This document shows positions 26,874 to 35,792 of a stretch of DNA of 50,454 nt, one piece after another. Each line of letters starts with the position of its first letter. Position 1 is the first letter of the stretch. The notes beneath the pieces were generated by a model that was not told the DNA's origin, ran no database searches, and saw only the letters and a list, made by a program, of their open reading frames with translations. The DNA comes from an uncultured Collinsella sp. (lineage in GTDB: Bacteria; Actinomycetota; Coriobacteriia; Coriobacteriales; Coriobacteriaceae), in NCBI GenBank assembly GCA_958450865.1, contig CAUDNY010000010.1, positions 1 to 50,454 of the forward strand, in the 5' to 3' direction. The position numbers were made by a program, and so were the translations under genes.

Positions 26874-29114
26874 GTGGCAAAGAAGAAGACGAAGAACCAG
26901 CCAAAGAAAAAGCAGGTCAACGCCGAGAACGTCATCGGCCTGCACTCCGAGGTCACCGACCAGCCGATCACGCAGACGCTCGAGGTCAACTACATGCCCT
27001 ACGCTATGAGCGTCAACGTCTCGCGTGCGTTCCCCGAGATCGACGGCTTTAAGCCCTCGCATCGCAAGCTGCTCTACACCATGTACAAGATGGGTCTACT
27101 CAAGGGCGAGCGCCAGAAAAGCGCCAACATCGTGGGTCAGACCATGAAGCTCAACCCACACGGCGACGCCGCGATCTACGAGACGATGGTGCGCCTGGCG
27201 ACGGGTAACGAAGCGCTGCTCGCCCCCTTCGTGGAGTCGAAGGGCAACTTCGGCAAGTACTATTCGGGCGATCTGAGCTACGCTGCCTCGCGTTATACCG
27301 AGGCCAAGCTCTCCCCCATCAGTGCCGAGATCTTCAAGGACATCGACAAGGACCCGGTTGACTTCGTTGACAGCTACGACGGTGCCATGAAGGAGCCGCG
27401 CCTGCTGCCCACCACGTTCCCCAATATCCTCGTCTCGGCCAACAAGGGCATCGGCGTCGCCATGGCGTCCGACATCTGCGGTTTCAACCTCAACGAGGTC
27501 TGTACCGCCACGATGCATTACCTGCAGGATCCCGACTGCGACCTGCTCGAGTACATGCCCATGCCCGACTTCTCGACGGGCGGCGAGATCATCTACCGCC
27601 GCGAGGAGATGGAGAAGATCATCGAGACCGGCCTTGGCAGCTTCCAGATCCGCTCCCGCTGGCGCTGGATTCCCGAAGAGCGCATCATCGAGGTCTACGA
27701 GATCCCCTACACTACCAAGACCGATGTCATCATCGAGCGCATCGTCAAGCTCTCCAAAGAGGGCAAGGTCAAGGAGATCGCTGACATCCGTGACGAGACC
27801 GACCTCTCGGGCCTGCGCATCGCCATCGACCTTAAGCGCGGTGTCGACCCCGACAAGCTCATGGCGAAGCTTTATCGCTCGACTACACTGCAGGATTCGT
27901 TCTCGTGCAACTTTAACGTGCTGGTCGACGGCTATCCCCGCGTTATGGGCGTGCGCCAGATCCTGCACGAATGGGTCAAGTGGCGTATTGAGTCCACGCG
28001 CCGCCGCATTAACTTTGACCTGGGCAAAAAGTCCGAGCGCCTGCACCTGCTGCACGGCCTTGAGGCAATTCTGCTCGATATCGACAAGGCCATCGCCATC
28101 ATCCGCGGCACCAAGCTCGAAGCCGAGGTCGTGCCCAACCTTATGAAGGGTTTCGACATCGACGAGACCCAGGCAGAGTTTGTTGCCGAGCTCAAGCTCC
28201 GCAACATCAACGAGGAGTACATCCTCAACCGCACCAAGGACATCGCCAAACTCGAGGGTGAGATTGCCGAGCTTGAGGAGATCCTCTCCAGCGAGGAGAA
28301 CATCAAGAAGGTCATCAGCGACGAACTGGCCGCGGTCAACAAGAAGTATGTGATGCCGCGCCGCACGGGCAGGATCGAGCCCCATGAGGTCATCGAGGTA
28401 AGCTTGGAGCCCGAGGTCGAGGAGTACCCGGTCACCATCATGCTCTCGCGCGATGGCTACCTTAAGAAGATGACGGACCGCGTGCTCAAGAAGGCGACCA
28501 CGCTCAAGTACAAGGACGGCGACAAACCCTTTATCGAGTTCCCATCCTCCAACACCCACGAATTGCTGGTCTTTACCAACAAAAGCCAGGTATACAAGTG
28601 CAAGGTCGCGGCGTTTGAGGATACCAAGTCGGCCCAGCTGGGCTCGTACCTGCCGACCGATCTTGAAATGGAACCCGACGAGAGCGTCATCTGGGTCATC
28701 GATCCCGAGGACTACAAGGCCGACGTGCTGTTTGTCTTTGAGAACGGCCGCGTGGTGCGCGTCGCGCTTTCTGGATACGTCACCAAGACCAACCGCAAGC
28801 GCCTCAAGAACGCCATTTACGGTGGCAGCAAGCTGCTGTATGCCCAGGTACTCAAGGAAGATCGCGACATCGCGCTGGTCTCGAGCGACTATCGTTTGAT
28901 GAACTTCAACACGTCGCTGCTCAAGACCAAGACGACCACCAACACGCAGGGCGTCCAGGCCTTTACCGCCAAGAAGGGCCGCTCGGTCACCACCGTCGGC
29001 ACGACCGAGGAAATCCTTGGCGCCGGCGTCTCGGCCGAGAAGTTCACCGCGCAGAGCCTGCCCTCCGCCGGTGCCCTCATGAAGGAAAACGACATGCCGA
29101 GCTTGTTTGACTAG
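26874..29114 (+). CDS. parC: Type IIA topoisomerase subunit A (ParC-like)
   Basis: A 746-aa DNA breakage-reunion subunit. The winged helix region is followed by AASRYTEAKLS with the catalytic Tyr141 and preceding arginine; the coiled coil (about 440-500) and a C-terminal beta-pinwheel region follow. No GyrA-box (QRRGGKG) was seen, which favours a decatenating ParC over a supercoiling GyrA. The start is GTG at 26874 with AGAGGA just upstream. It forms an operon with the parE-like gene and ends at a strong terminator (29152-29200). Confidence 0.85.
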   Translation: MAKKKTKNQPKKKQVNAENVIGLHSEVTDQPITQTLEVNYMPYAMSVNVSRAFPEIDGFKPSHRKLLYTMYKMGLLKGERQKSANIVGQTMKLNPHGDAAIYETMVRLATGNEALLAPFVESKGNFGKYYSGDLSYAASRYTEAKLSPISAEIFKDIDKDPVDFVDSYDGAMKEPRLLPTTFPNILVSANKGIGVAMASDICGFNLNEVCTATMHYLQDPDCDLLEYMPMPDFSTGGEIIYRREEMEKIIETGLGSFQIRSRWRWIPEERIIEVYEIPYTTKTDVIIERIVKLSKEGKVKEIADIRDETDLSGLRIAIDLKRGVDPDKLMAKLYRSTTLQDSFSCNFNVLVDGYPRVMGVRQILHEWVKWRIESTRRRINFDLGKKSERLHLLHGLEAILLDIDKAIAIIRGTKLEAEVVPNLMKGFDIDETQAEFVAELKLRNINEEYILNRTKDIAKLEGEIAELEEILSSEENIKKVISDELAAVNKKYVMPRRTGRIEPHEVIEVSLEPEVEEYPVTIMLSRDGYLKKMTDRVLKKATTLKYKDGDKPFIEFPSSNTHELLVFTNKSQVYKCKVAAFEDTKSAQLGSYLPTDLEMEPDESVIWVIDPEDYKADVLFVFENGRVVRVALSGYVTKTNRKRLKNAIYGGSKLLYAQVLKEDRDIALVSSDYRLMNFNTSLLKTKTTTNTQGVQAFTAKKGRSVTTVGTTEEILGAGVSAEKFTAQSLPSAGALMKENDMPSLFD

Positions 29115-29151
29115 GTACCACGGCAACGAGATCGTTAGATACTTCGCAAAG

Positions 29152-29200
29152 CGACGAGGCCCGGAACGCAACGGCATTGCGCCCGGGACTCGTCGTTTTT
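29152..29200 (+). terminator. Terminator of the topoisomerase operon
   Basis: Complementary arms CGACGAGGCCCGG and CCCGGGACTCGTCG (one bulge) are followed by TTTTT at 29196-29200, 37 bases after the parC-like stop. Confidence 0.85.
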
Positions 29201-29229
29201 CTTCTCAACTATTTTTTAACGCAGATAAA

Positions 29230-29258
29230 TTGATTTCTGCTTATTTTCTGCGTAAAAA
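29230..29258 (+). promoter_or_regulatory. Predicted promoter before the AAA ATPase gene
   Basis: TTGATT (29230-29235), 17 bases, TAAAAA (29253-29258) in an AT-rich stretch. The likely start of transcription is about 30 bases before the tandem repeats at 29297. Confidence 0.45.
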
Positions 29259-29296
29259 ATGTCAGCGTCACTGCTTCGATGCCCTTTGGTCAGTCG

Positions 29297-29353
29297 TTAG
29301 CAAAACTTGCAAAAGTTAGCAAAACTTGCAAAAATTAGCAAAACTTGCAAAGG
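29297..29353 (+). repeat. Three tandem 19-bp repeats in the ATPase leader
   Basis: Three head-to-tail copies of TTAGCAAAACTTGCAAAAG, differing only in the last two bases, with no spacer. Each contains the palindrome GCAAAACTTGC. The third copy runs into the ribosome binding site AAAGGAG of the following gene. They look like a multi-site operator or a translational control region for the ATPase, perhaps bound by its own winged helix; this is inferred. Confidence 0.85.
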
Positions 29354-29360
29354 AGCTACC

Positions 29361-30455
29361 ATGGAGTACAGCAAGAACCCCTTTACCCCGACGTTCGGAA
29401 GCGTCCCTCCCTTTCTAGCGGGTCGCGAGCATATCCTGCGTGACATCAACCGTGGCTTTATCAACGGCCCGGGAGATCCCAACCTGTCGACCATTTTTAC
29501 TGGCGCAAGGGGAACGGGCAAGACGGCGCTTCTCTCGCTCCTTTCAGAAACGGCGCTTGAACACGGCTGGATCGCAGCAAATGTCTCCGCCATGCCAGAC
29601 ATGCTCGAAGATATTATCGAGCGAACCAAAGAAGCCGCAGATAGCTACCTCTCACAGCCTCACGCGCGCATAAACGGTGTTCAAATTGGCCCAGTGGGCA
29701 TCGATTGGACATATGCTCAAGAGGCTCAGGGCAACTGGCGCACGCGCATGAATGGCATCTTTAAGCAACTCGAAAAACATGACATCGGACTTCTCATCAC
29801 CATCGATGAAGTCACCGTCGATCTCGAAGAAATGCTTCAATTTGCCTCTGTTTACCAGCACTTTGTACGCGAAGGTAAAAAAGTTGCCCTACTCATGGCA
29901 GGACTGCCCTACAAAGTATCGGCACTGCTGCGCAACGATTCCGTCTCGTTCCTCAGGCGCTCCCAGTATCATCAGCTGGGACGAATCACTGATGTTGAGA
30001 TTGCAAACGCGTTTCGCAAAACCGTTGAGGCCGGAGGACGTTCAATCACACCAGGAGCGCTCGAGAATGCTGTGAAGGCCGTCGACGGATTTCCCTATAT
30101 GATGCAGCTCGTCGGATATCGCACATGGGATGTTTCGGAGAACTCGCCCAAAATCAGTGCACCTGATGTACAGCAGGGTTCTCTGCTTGCCCGCATGGAG
30201 CTGCGCGATCGAATTCTCGAAACGACCTATCGGGAGCTTTCCGATAAAGACATTGAGTTTTTGCTCGCGATGCTGCCCGATTCTGGCCCCAGCAGGGTCT
30301 CGGAGATAGCCAAACGCATGGGCGTCGCCAGCAACTACGCAAGTCAATATAAACGCCGCCTCCTGGAGGACGGCGTCATCGGAGAGCGCGGGCGTGGTCT
30401 CGTTGGCTTTGACATCCCCGCGTTCAGGGAGTTCCTGAACGAGAAGGCCTCCTAG
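29361..30455 (+). CDS. AAA-family ATPase with C-terminal winged helix
   Basis: A 364-aa ATPase. Walker A is GARGTGKTA (about residues 48-56); a Walker B-like LLITIDEV follows near 150; sensor and lid helices occupy the middle; residues about 285-350 form a winged helix (GPSRVSEIAKRMGVASNYASQYKRRLLEDG). The layout resembles Orc1/Cdc6- or MalT-like ATPases used as regulators or as parts of conflict systems. The ATG at 29361 has AAAGGAG 5 bases before. The gene stands alone. Three 19-bp repeats in its leader suggest tight autocontrol. The biological role is unknown. Confidence 0.75.
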   Translation: MEYSKNPFTPTFGSVPPFLAGREHILRDINRGFINGPGDPNLSTIFTGARGTGKTALLSLLSETALEHGWIAANVSAMPDMLEDIIERTKEAADSYLSQPHARINGVQIGPVGIDWTYAQEAQGNWRTRMNGIFKQLEKHDIGLLITIDEVTVDLEEMLQFASVYQHFVREGKKVALLMAGLPYKVSALLRNDSVSFLRRSQYHQLGRITDVEIANAFRKTVEAGGRSITPGALENAVKAVDGFPYMMQLVGYRTWDVSENSPKISAPDVQQGSLLARMELRDRILETTYRELSDKDIEFLLAMLPDSGPSRVSEIAKRMGVASNYASQYKRRLLEDGVIGERGRGLVGFDIPAFREFLNEKAS

Positions 30456-30486
30456 CACGCCAAGATTATCCGCAAGGGCGACGGCG

Positions 30487-30551
30487 CATGGCAATCAGCA
30501 ATCCTCTTGGTAAGGGCAGCAAGCATTTCCGCTTGTGCTGATTGCCATGCG
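30487..30551. terminator. Large hairpin between convergent genes
   Basis: Perfect 15-base arms GCATGGCAATCAGCA and TGCTGATTGCCATGC enclose a loop that itself holds GCAAGC/GCTTGT-like pairing. It lies between the convergent ATPase and flavodoxin-like genes, so it may terminate both. Confidence 0.6.
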
Positions 30552-30563
30552 TTCTTCTTGTCC

Positions 30564-31094
30564 TTAGGCGAGCTTGCGAGCGAGCTCTCGCACCTCTTCC
30601 AACTTGGGCGACGATGCCATGCTGTCGCGCTCGGTCATACCGCTGATGGTGACAATGCCCTGGTCCTCCCACTTGCAGTACGCGCAGGTTGACTTGTACA
30701 TAGCGATCGCCGCATCATAGACGCCCTCGCTGTGGCTATCGAGCAAAAGGGCCGTCTTGGTGAACGGGAAGCCCGTAGCACCAAAGGCGTACAGGCGGTC
30801 AATGGCGGCCTTCTCCTGCGCGGTGATATCGAACCAGTAGATAGGCGAGGCAAAGACGACCATATCTGCGTCTTTCAGTGACTCGATCACGCCGGCCATG
30901 TCGTCCTTCTGCACGCAGGCGCCCTCATGGGTAAAGCAGTATTGGCATCCCAAGCAGCCGGCAATCTTCTTGCTGGCAACGCGGACGACCTCGACCGTAT
31001 TGCCGCCCTCACGCGCGGTCTCGGCAAACGCCTCGACCATGGTATCGGTATTTGCGCCCTTACGCGGGCTGCCGCTCAATACAACGATATTCAT
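30564..31094 (-). CDS. Flavodoxin-like NADPH-dependent FMN reductase
   Basis: A 176-aa flavoprotein with the FMN phosphate loop SGSPRKGANT, the cysteine-rich CLGCQYCFTHEGACV typical of the iron-sulfur flavoprotein-like branch, and FASPIYW for the flavin ring. Such proteins reduce quinones, metals or nitro compounds; the substrate is unknown. GGAGGGAG lies 6 bases before the ATG at 31094. It is a single gene. Confidence 0.87.
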   Translation of the reverse strand: MNIVVLSGSPRKGANTDTMVEAFAETAREGGNTVEVVRVASKKIAGCLGCQYCFTHEGACVQKDDMAGVIESLKDADMVVFASPIYWFDITAQEKAAIDRLYAFGATGFPFTKTALLLDSHSEGVYDAAIAMYKSTCAYCKWEDQGIVTISGMTERDSMASSPKLEEVRELARKLA

Positions 31095-31238
31095 AAGAAT
31101 CTCCCTCCTTCGCGCCGCAGGCGCGCGGCACACATTTTGTTGTAACCAAAACAGATGGAGCTATTCAGTCGCCTGCAGACCATATCTCTTGTTCGCGCCC
31201 TCTAGACACAATCCCATTGGCCGATAACTCCCCGGCCA

Positions 31239-31263
31239 CCTTGATTCTCTCTCCAAGAATCAA
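31239..31263. repeat. Inverted repeat CTTGATTCT/AGAATCAAG
   Basis: Nine-base perfect arms with a 7-base loop in the 322-base gap between divergent genes. It may be an operator or part of a leader RNA. The rest of 31095-31416 holds no recognised gene. Confidence 0.45.
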
Positions 31264-31416
31264 GCGGGCTGAATGTTGCTTGCGAAGTGTCGGCTGTGGG
31301 AAAATTAACTTGAGCTTTCTCCCTGCTCGCGTGAGCGTTCGCGTGTATGAACCTGGCCGAATCGGACAGGCGCAATATAGACCCACGGAAACCGGCCTAC
31401 GAACAAGGAGCGCCTT

Positions 31417-32385
31417 ATGTATGGACAGCATGTTGCACCACGAACCCAGAGCAAACGGACCAGCCTGTCTATCCGCAACACCATGCATCATACAGGTGTC
31501 AGAGTCGCTGTCTTCGGAGTAAGCATTCTTGTGGCAGGGCTGCTTTTGCTACCCTGCGCAGCACTGGCGACCGAAATGCCCGAACCCGATGCCGCAACGC
31601 CCGTTACTTGCGACGAAACCAACACAGACGGCAACTTCACAGCTACCACCGTTGTCGACCATTACTACGACCTGGAGCTGCCCCCTGCTTTCATGTTGGT
31701 CCAGAACGAGGCGTTTGTATACGACTTCCCCGACAAACCTGAGGACTTCATCTACGGGTTTAACGACACCGTCCACCTCTTCAAGATCGACACCGATACC
31801 GAAAGCCTTATAAAAACCGAGAACCCCAAAGAGGCCAGCGTCTCTATTGCCCTGACCATGATCGACAATCACGTTAGAGCAACCGTAGTCTTTACAGGCA
31901 GTTACGCCGACGACCAAATTCCTTACAGGCTGAACCTCAACAGCTCAACCTACCTTGGCACACACGTTGACCGTGACTTCGACAGCGGGCAGGGGATTAT
32001 GCACGAGACGCGGCACGATTACTACATCCGTTACGTCTTCGACAGTGACGTGCACTTGATTGCAACCGATACGAGCGGTTCCAAACCCGAACCGGAAACC
32101 AAGCCCGAGCCCACACCGCAGCCCAAAGCAAAAAAGCCCACGGCAAGTCCCATTTCCACCAAGGCAGTAGCGGCGGTTAAACCAGCCGGGACCACCCTAC
32201 CCGCAACGGGCGACAACGGCGCGATGGCAGCCGCCCTGAGTATTGCCGGCGGTGTAGTTGCGGCAGTTGGCATTTCTGCAACAAGGCGTCGCACCGCTAG
32301 CCAGCATTTCATACCCCGCAGACAAAGCTCTATCCCCGCTCCGATGAGCTTTACGCACCGAGAAGTTTCTTCCCCACGGAAATGA
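31417..32385 (+). CDS. LPxTG-type surface protein
   Basis: A 322-aa exported protein. Residues about 27-51 form a signal with cleavage near ALATE; a beta-rich ectodomain (about 60-220) follows; then a proline/lysine spacer (KPEPETKPEPTPQPK), sorting motif LPATGD, a hydrophobic helix and basic ATRRR. Sortase anchoring to the wall is expected. Unusually the frame runs about 30 residues past the RRR stop, over what looks like the tail of a dead gene on the other strand, so the original stop may be lost. AAGGAG stands 6 bases before the ATG. The ligand is unknown. Confidence 0.8.
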   Translation: MYGQHVAPRTQSKRTSLSIRNTMHHTGVRVAVFGVSILVAGLLLLPCAALATEMPEPDAATPVTCDETNTDGNFTATTVVDHYYDLELPPAFMLVQNEAFVYDFPDKPEDFIYGFNDTVHLFKIDTDTESLIKTENPKEASVSIALTMIDNHVRATVVFTGSYADDQIPYRLNLNSSTYLGTHVDRDFDSGQGIMHETRHDYYIRYVFDSDVHLIATDTSGSKPEPETKPEPTPQPKAKKPTASPISTKAVAAVKPAGTTLPATGDNGAMAAALSIAGGVVAAVGISATRRRTASQHFIPRRQSSIPAPMSFTHREVSSPRK

Positions 32386-32414
32386 GCTTTTCCCAACGGT
32401 CGCCTTCACGCCAT
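32355..32414 (-). pseudogene. C-terminal remnant of an unidentified gene
   Basis: On the minus strand REGDRWEKLISVGKKLLGA followed by TAA (32355-32357) looks like a natural protein end. It is preceded by a stop within four codons and no full gene is present. It overlaps the extended end of the LPATG surface gene. Family not recognised. The stretch 32415-32591 shows only scraps. Confidence 0.35.
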
Positions 32415-32591
32415 CAACGCCCCGCGAAACCGACGAAACAGACTGTGCCAAACCGCCATCGAGCTCTGCCCCATCGTAGACAGCGTCGACGGCGTCTTCT
32501 GGCAACATTTTTGGTCGCCATAGCTCCGATTCGGCAGGGCCCAGTCTCCACTCGATCTCGAGCAAGACTTGTAAGGAGTCCACAGTCAAGA

Positions 32592-33146
32592 TCAACTACG
32601 GAAATCGTGACGAGCCGATACCGCTCGCATGCCCCCTTCGGAATAGGCGCTGAGCAGCTCCTGGGCGTGGGCGAACTCGGGTCCCCGCTTCCAACCGAGC
32701 AGACGGTTGACCGCGAGATTTCCCTGAACGTTGTGGACGAAGAGCAGATAGGCGTCCTCGCGCGAAAGCCCAGTCTCCTCCATGATCGAGGGAACCATCT
32801 GCTCTGCGCCGCGCTCGATAACGCGCTGCGCCACGCGGGCGTACGCGTCGTCATCCGAGTAGAGCAGATAATAGTCATCGTTTGCCGGCGGACGCTGACA
32901 GAGGGCATCCGCTTCCGATCCCTCGAGCGGGGGCACCGCCGCCAGGGCTTCGTCGATAAGCGTGTCGAGCAGTGCGAACTTGTCCTCGTAGTGCAGATAG
33001 AACGTGCCGCGGTTGATATCGGCGCGACGGCAGATATCCGCTACCGTCATCTTCGCGAAGCCGACCTCGGCCAGCAGCGCGAAGAACGCCTCCCGTATAA
33101 CCGAGAGCGTATAGCGTCGGCGACGATCGATTTTCTCCACTTCCAC
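32592..33146 (-). CDS. TetR-family regulator
   Basis: A 184-aa regulator. The N-terminal helix-turn-helix is clear (FAKMTVADICRRADINRGTFYLHYEDK) and the rest is a helical ligand/dimer domain ending in LLSAYSEGGMRAV. The start is GTG at 33146 or 33140, both behind GGAGG; upstream codons of the open frame are dismissed. It is divergent from the three sirtuin-like genes with a 142-base shared control region containing two CTGTTCATTG copies. It probably represses that operon, which is inferred from position. Confidence 0.85.
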   Translation of the reverse strand: MEVEKIDRRRRYTLSVIREAFFALLAEVGFAKMTVADICRRADINRGTFYLHYEDKFALLDTLIDEALAAVPPLEGSEADALCQRPPANDDYYLLYSDDDAYARVAQRVIERGAEQMVPSIMEETGLSREDAYLLFVHNVQGNLAVNRLLGWKRGPEFAHAQELLSAYSEGGMRAVSARHDFRS

Positions 33147-33210
33147 GGCCCTCCAATTACAACGCTCAACAATGCCCAGCGACCGTTCGTTTATCGACAA
33201 CGCTCCGAAG

Positions 33211-33268
33211 CTGTTCATTGCTCTCGCGCAAATCAACATGGATACTTTTTATAGACACCTGTTCATTG
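33211..33268 (+). promoter_or_regulatory. Control region of the sirtuin operon
   Basis: Two exact copies of CTGTTCATTG (33211-33220 and 33259-33268) flank a plausible promoter TTGCTC, 17 bases, GATACT (33218-33246). The copies are candidate TetR-family binding words. The promoter direction fits the rightward sirtuin genes. Confidence 0.45.
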
Positions 33269-33288
33269 TAATTGAAAGAGGGCATTGG

Positions 33289-34254
33289 ATGACTTTTTAC
33301 GAGAATCTCGTCATCGAACTCACCAACCGGTCGTTTTCCCATCAGGCAGCCTACCGCAGCGGTGGCACGCCCTACGACCTGAGTGACCGCGAGCCTAAGC
33401 CCTACGACCAGCAGATCGAGGACTTTGCCCGCATGGTCGAGGAGGTAGACTGCGTGCTTGTGGGCGGGGCCTCCGGTCTCTCCGCGGCGGGCGGCGGCGA
33501 CTTCTACTACGAGGACAACGCGACCTATCACAAGCATTTCGGCAAATTCGCCGAGCGCTACGGTTTCAGGGGCGCTTTTGAGGGGTCGACCTACCGCTGG
33601 CCCACCGCCGAGGCACGCTGGGGCTACCTTGCCACCTTCCTCGACACCACGCTCAACGCCCCGCTGCGCAAGCCCTACAAGGACCTCGACGCCATTCTTG
33701 CCGAGAAGGACTTCTTTGTGCTTACCACCAACCAGGACACGCAGTTCGTAAAGATCTACCCTTGGGAGAAGGTGGCGGAGATCCAGGGCGACCACCGCTT
33801 CTTCCAGTGCTCCCGTTGCTGCACCGACGAGGTGTGGGACGCAATCGAGCCGGTCTCCCGCATGGTCGAGACCATGGGAGACGGCCTAGAGGTTCCAACA
33901 GAGCTCGTGCCGCGCTGCCCGCACTGCGGAGCCGAGGCGTTCCCCTGGGTTCGCGGCTACGGCAATTTCCTGCAGGGCGAGCTCTACGAGGAGCAGTACC
34001 GCAAAGTGTCCGACTGGCTCGACGCGCACGCGCGGCAGAGGATCCTCTTCCTCGAGCTGGGTGTGGGCCGCATGACGCCCGCGTTTATCCAGGAGCCGTT
34101 CTGGGCCCTCACGGCGCAGTTGCCACAGGCTAGCTACATCGCCGTGAACAACAGGACGCAGTTTCTCCCCCGCGCGATCGAGGATCGGGGGCTCGCCGTT
34201 CGCGCCGATATCGCCGACGTGCTCGCCGACGTGCGCAAGACGCTGGGGAGGTAG
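33289..34254 (+). CDS. Sirtuin-like protein 1 (class M type)
   Basis: A 321-aa Sir2-fold protein. The NAD loop is VGGASGLSAAGG; the ribose region reads LTTNQDTQF; the position of the usual catalytic histidine carries glutamine (EIQGD), as in class M sirtuins (SirTM); two zinc-ribbon pairs CSRCC and CPHC are present. SirTM proteins transfer ADP-ribose to proteins rather than deacetylate, in known cases onto lipoylated GcvH-L, but no GcvH-L, lipoate ligase or macrodomain gene is seen here. AGAGGG lies before the ATG at 33289. The gene is 3 bases before the second sirtuin-like gene. Target and reaction are unproven. Confidence 0.75.
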   Translation: MTFYENLVIELTNRSFSHQAAYRSGGTPYDLSDREPKPYDQQIEDFARMVEEVDCVLVGGASGLSAAGGGDFYYEDNATYHKHFGKFAERYGFRGAFEGSTYRWPTAEARWGYLATFLDTTLNAPLRKPYKDLDAILAEKDFFVLTTNQDTQFVKIYPWEKVAEIQGDHRFFQCSRCCTDEVWDAIEPVSRMVETMGDGLEVPTELVPRCPHCGAEAFPWVRGYGNFLQGELYEEQYRKVSDWLDAHARQRILFLELGVGRMTPAFIQEPFWALTAQLPQASYIAVNNRTQFLPRAIEDRGLAVRADIADVLADVRKTLGR

Positions 34255-34257
34255 CGC

Positions 34258-34956
34258 ATGGAGACGGCGAAAGCAGTTCGCATAGGCAGGGCGCTAGCCG
34301 AGGCGGATCTTGTCATCATCGGCGCCAGCAACGGACTCGACATGGCGGAGGGGCTCAACCTCTTCTGCGCCGATGCACATTTTTGGGAGACGTACGGGGA
34401 CCTCGCCCAGGCAGACGGCATCGGCTGCATACTGCAGGGGCTCGCTTCCCCGGATGCCGGCGTGCGACGCCGATGGGCCGAGCGGTTCCATCAAAAGGAG
34501 TATCTCGAATATGAGCCCAGCCCGCTCATGAACGGGCTGCGGCATCTTGCGGAGCACGCCGACACCTTCGTGATCACGTGCAACATCGACGGGCATTTCG
34601 CGCGCGCTGGGTTCGACGAGAACCGCGTGCTCGAGACGGAGGGGAGCACGCGCACGTCGGTCGACGAGCGGCGCCTCGCCCATCCAGACGCCCTCGCCAT
34701 GGCCCAGCTCGAGGAACTCGAGCGCCTTGTGCAAGCCCATCGCAACGGCAGGGTCGCCATCCTCGAACTTGGCGTGGGACTGCACAACGGCGTCATAAAG
34801 CGCATGCTCGCCCAGATCGCAAACGCCTGCGAGCACGCAACCTACATCGTGTTCAACTACAGCCAGGCCATGGCGCCCGACGCCTCGTGCGAGACGATTC
34901 TCGTTGACGGCGATATGGCTCCGGCTTTCGAGGAGATCGCCCGATGCCATCTCTAG
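34258..34956 (+). CDS. Sirtuin-like protein 2, lacking the zinc ribbon
   Basis: A 232-aa shorter relative of its neighbours. It keeps the Sir2-like NAD loop (IIGASNGLDMAEG), the segment ITCNIDGHF and the late ELGVG motif, but the active-site QG position reads ETEG and the entire zinc-ribbon region with its four cysteines is absent. It may be inactive and serve as a partner of the two complete proteins, or have another NAD-linked activity. It starts 3 bases after gene 1 and overlaps gene 3 by 13 bases, so all three are likely translated together. Confidence 0.7.
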   Translation: METAKAVRIGRALAEADLVIIGASNGLDMAEGLNLFCADAHFWETYGDLAQADGIGCILQGLASPDAGVRRRWAERFHQKEYLEYEPSPLMNGLRHLAEHADTFVITCNIDGHFARAGFDENRVLETEGSTRTSVDERRLAHPDALAMAQLEELERLVQAHRNGRVAILELGVGLHNGVIKRMLAQIANACEHATYIVFNYSQAMAPDASCETILVDGDMAPAFEEIARCHL

Positions 34957-35792
34957 AGCGAGAAGCGACGAGGCTTCGAAGCCTTATCGACGATGCCGAC
35001 GCCATCATCGTCGGCATCGGCTCGGGCATGTCGAGCGCCGCCGGGTTCAACCATTACAACCGCGCGGGCATGGCGCGCGCAGGAATGACGGACTGGCAGC
35101 AAGCCTTTGGCTTCAAGAGCCTTTTCGACGGCTTCTACCACCTCTACCCCAGCCTCGAGCAGCAATGGGCCTACTACGCGCGATACATCGACTTCATGCT
35201 TTGCGAGCCGGCCTCGCAGCCCTATCTCGACTTGCGGTCCCTCATCGGCCATAAGGACTACTTCATCCTGAGCACCAATGTAGACACCCAGGTCGAGAAG
35301 ACGTTTTCCGCCGAGAGAACCTGTAACTATCAGGGAAGCTTCGCGCACCTTCAGTGCAAGCAGCCATGTTGTGACGAGCTTTTCGACGCGAGCCCCTACG
35401 TCGAACGCATGCTCGCGGGCATGGCGGGGTTCGAGGTTCGCGGCGAGGACGTCCCCCGATGTCCGCACTGCGGCTGGCAGCTCGTACCGTGGGTACGCGA
35501 CGACACGTTTCTGCAGGGCACGGCTTGGCGCGAGAGCCTCGAACGATACGAGCGCTTTGTGTGCGAGCGCAGCGATTGCCGCGTGCTGTTGTTGGAGCTC
35601 GGCGTGGGCGAGATGACCCCGGGCATCATCACGCTCCCGTTCTGGAGCATGACCGCGAAGCTACCGGATGCGCACCTGTTGAGCGTAAACATCTCGGGCG
35701 GCTCGGCCCCACTGCAGCTCGGAAGCAAGGCAGAGGCGATCCAGGCCGATTTGGGCGCCCTGCTCTCGGTGGCGCGGACGGGCGGCGAGTAG
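34944..35792 (+). CDS. Sirtuin-like protein 3 (class M type)
   Basis: A 282-aa Sir2-fold protein with NAD loop VGIGSGMSSAAG, ribose motif LSTNVDTQVEK, glutamine in place of catalytic histidine (NYQGS), zinc ligands around CKQPCC and CPHC, and a closing ELGVGEMTPG segment shared with gene 1. It is the most typical class M sequence of the three. It overlaps gene 2 by 13 bases. An inverted repeat ATCGCGA/TCGCGAT at 35801-35823 just past the stop may help end the transcript. Confidence 0.78.
   Translation: MPSLEREATRLRSLIDDADAIIVGIGSGMSSAAGFNHYNRAGMARAGMTDWQQAFGFKSLFDGFYHLYPSLEQQWAYYARYIDFMLCEPASQPYLDLRSLIGHKDYFILSTNVDTQVEKTFSAERTCNYQGSFAHLQCKQPCCDELFDASPYVERMLAGMAGFEVRGEDVPRCPHCGWQLVPWVRDDTFLQGTAWRESLERYERFVCERSDCRVLLLELGVGEMTPGIITLPFWSMTAKLPDAHLLSVNISGGSAPLQLGSKAEAIQADLGALLSVARTGGE

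Noticed and set aside
25725..29177. Very long open frames (445 and 693 codons) on the minus strand
   Set aside because: They are antisense to the intact topoisomerase genes, a result of high-GC codon bias; no motifs or ribosome binding sites.
29297..29353. Tandem repeats considered as a CRISPR array
   Set aside because: The 19-base copies are contiguous without spacers, and no cas genes are present.
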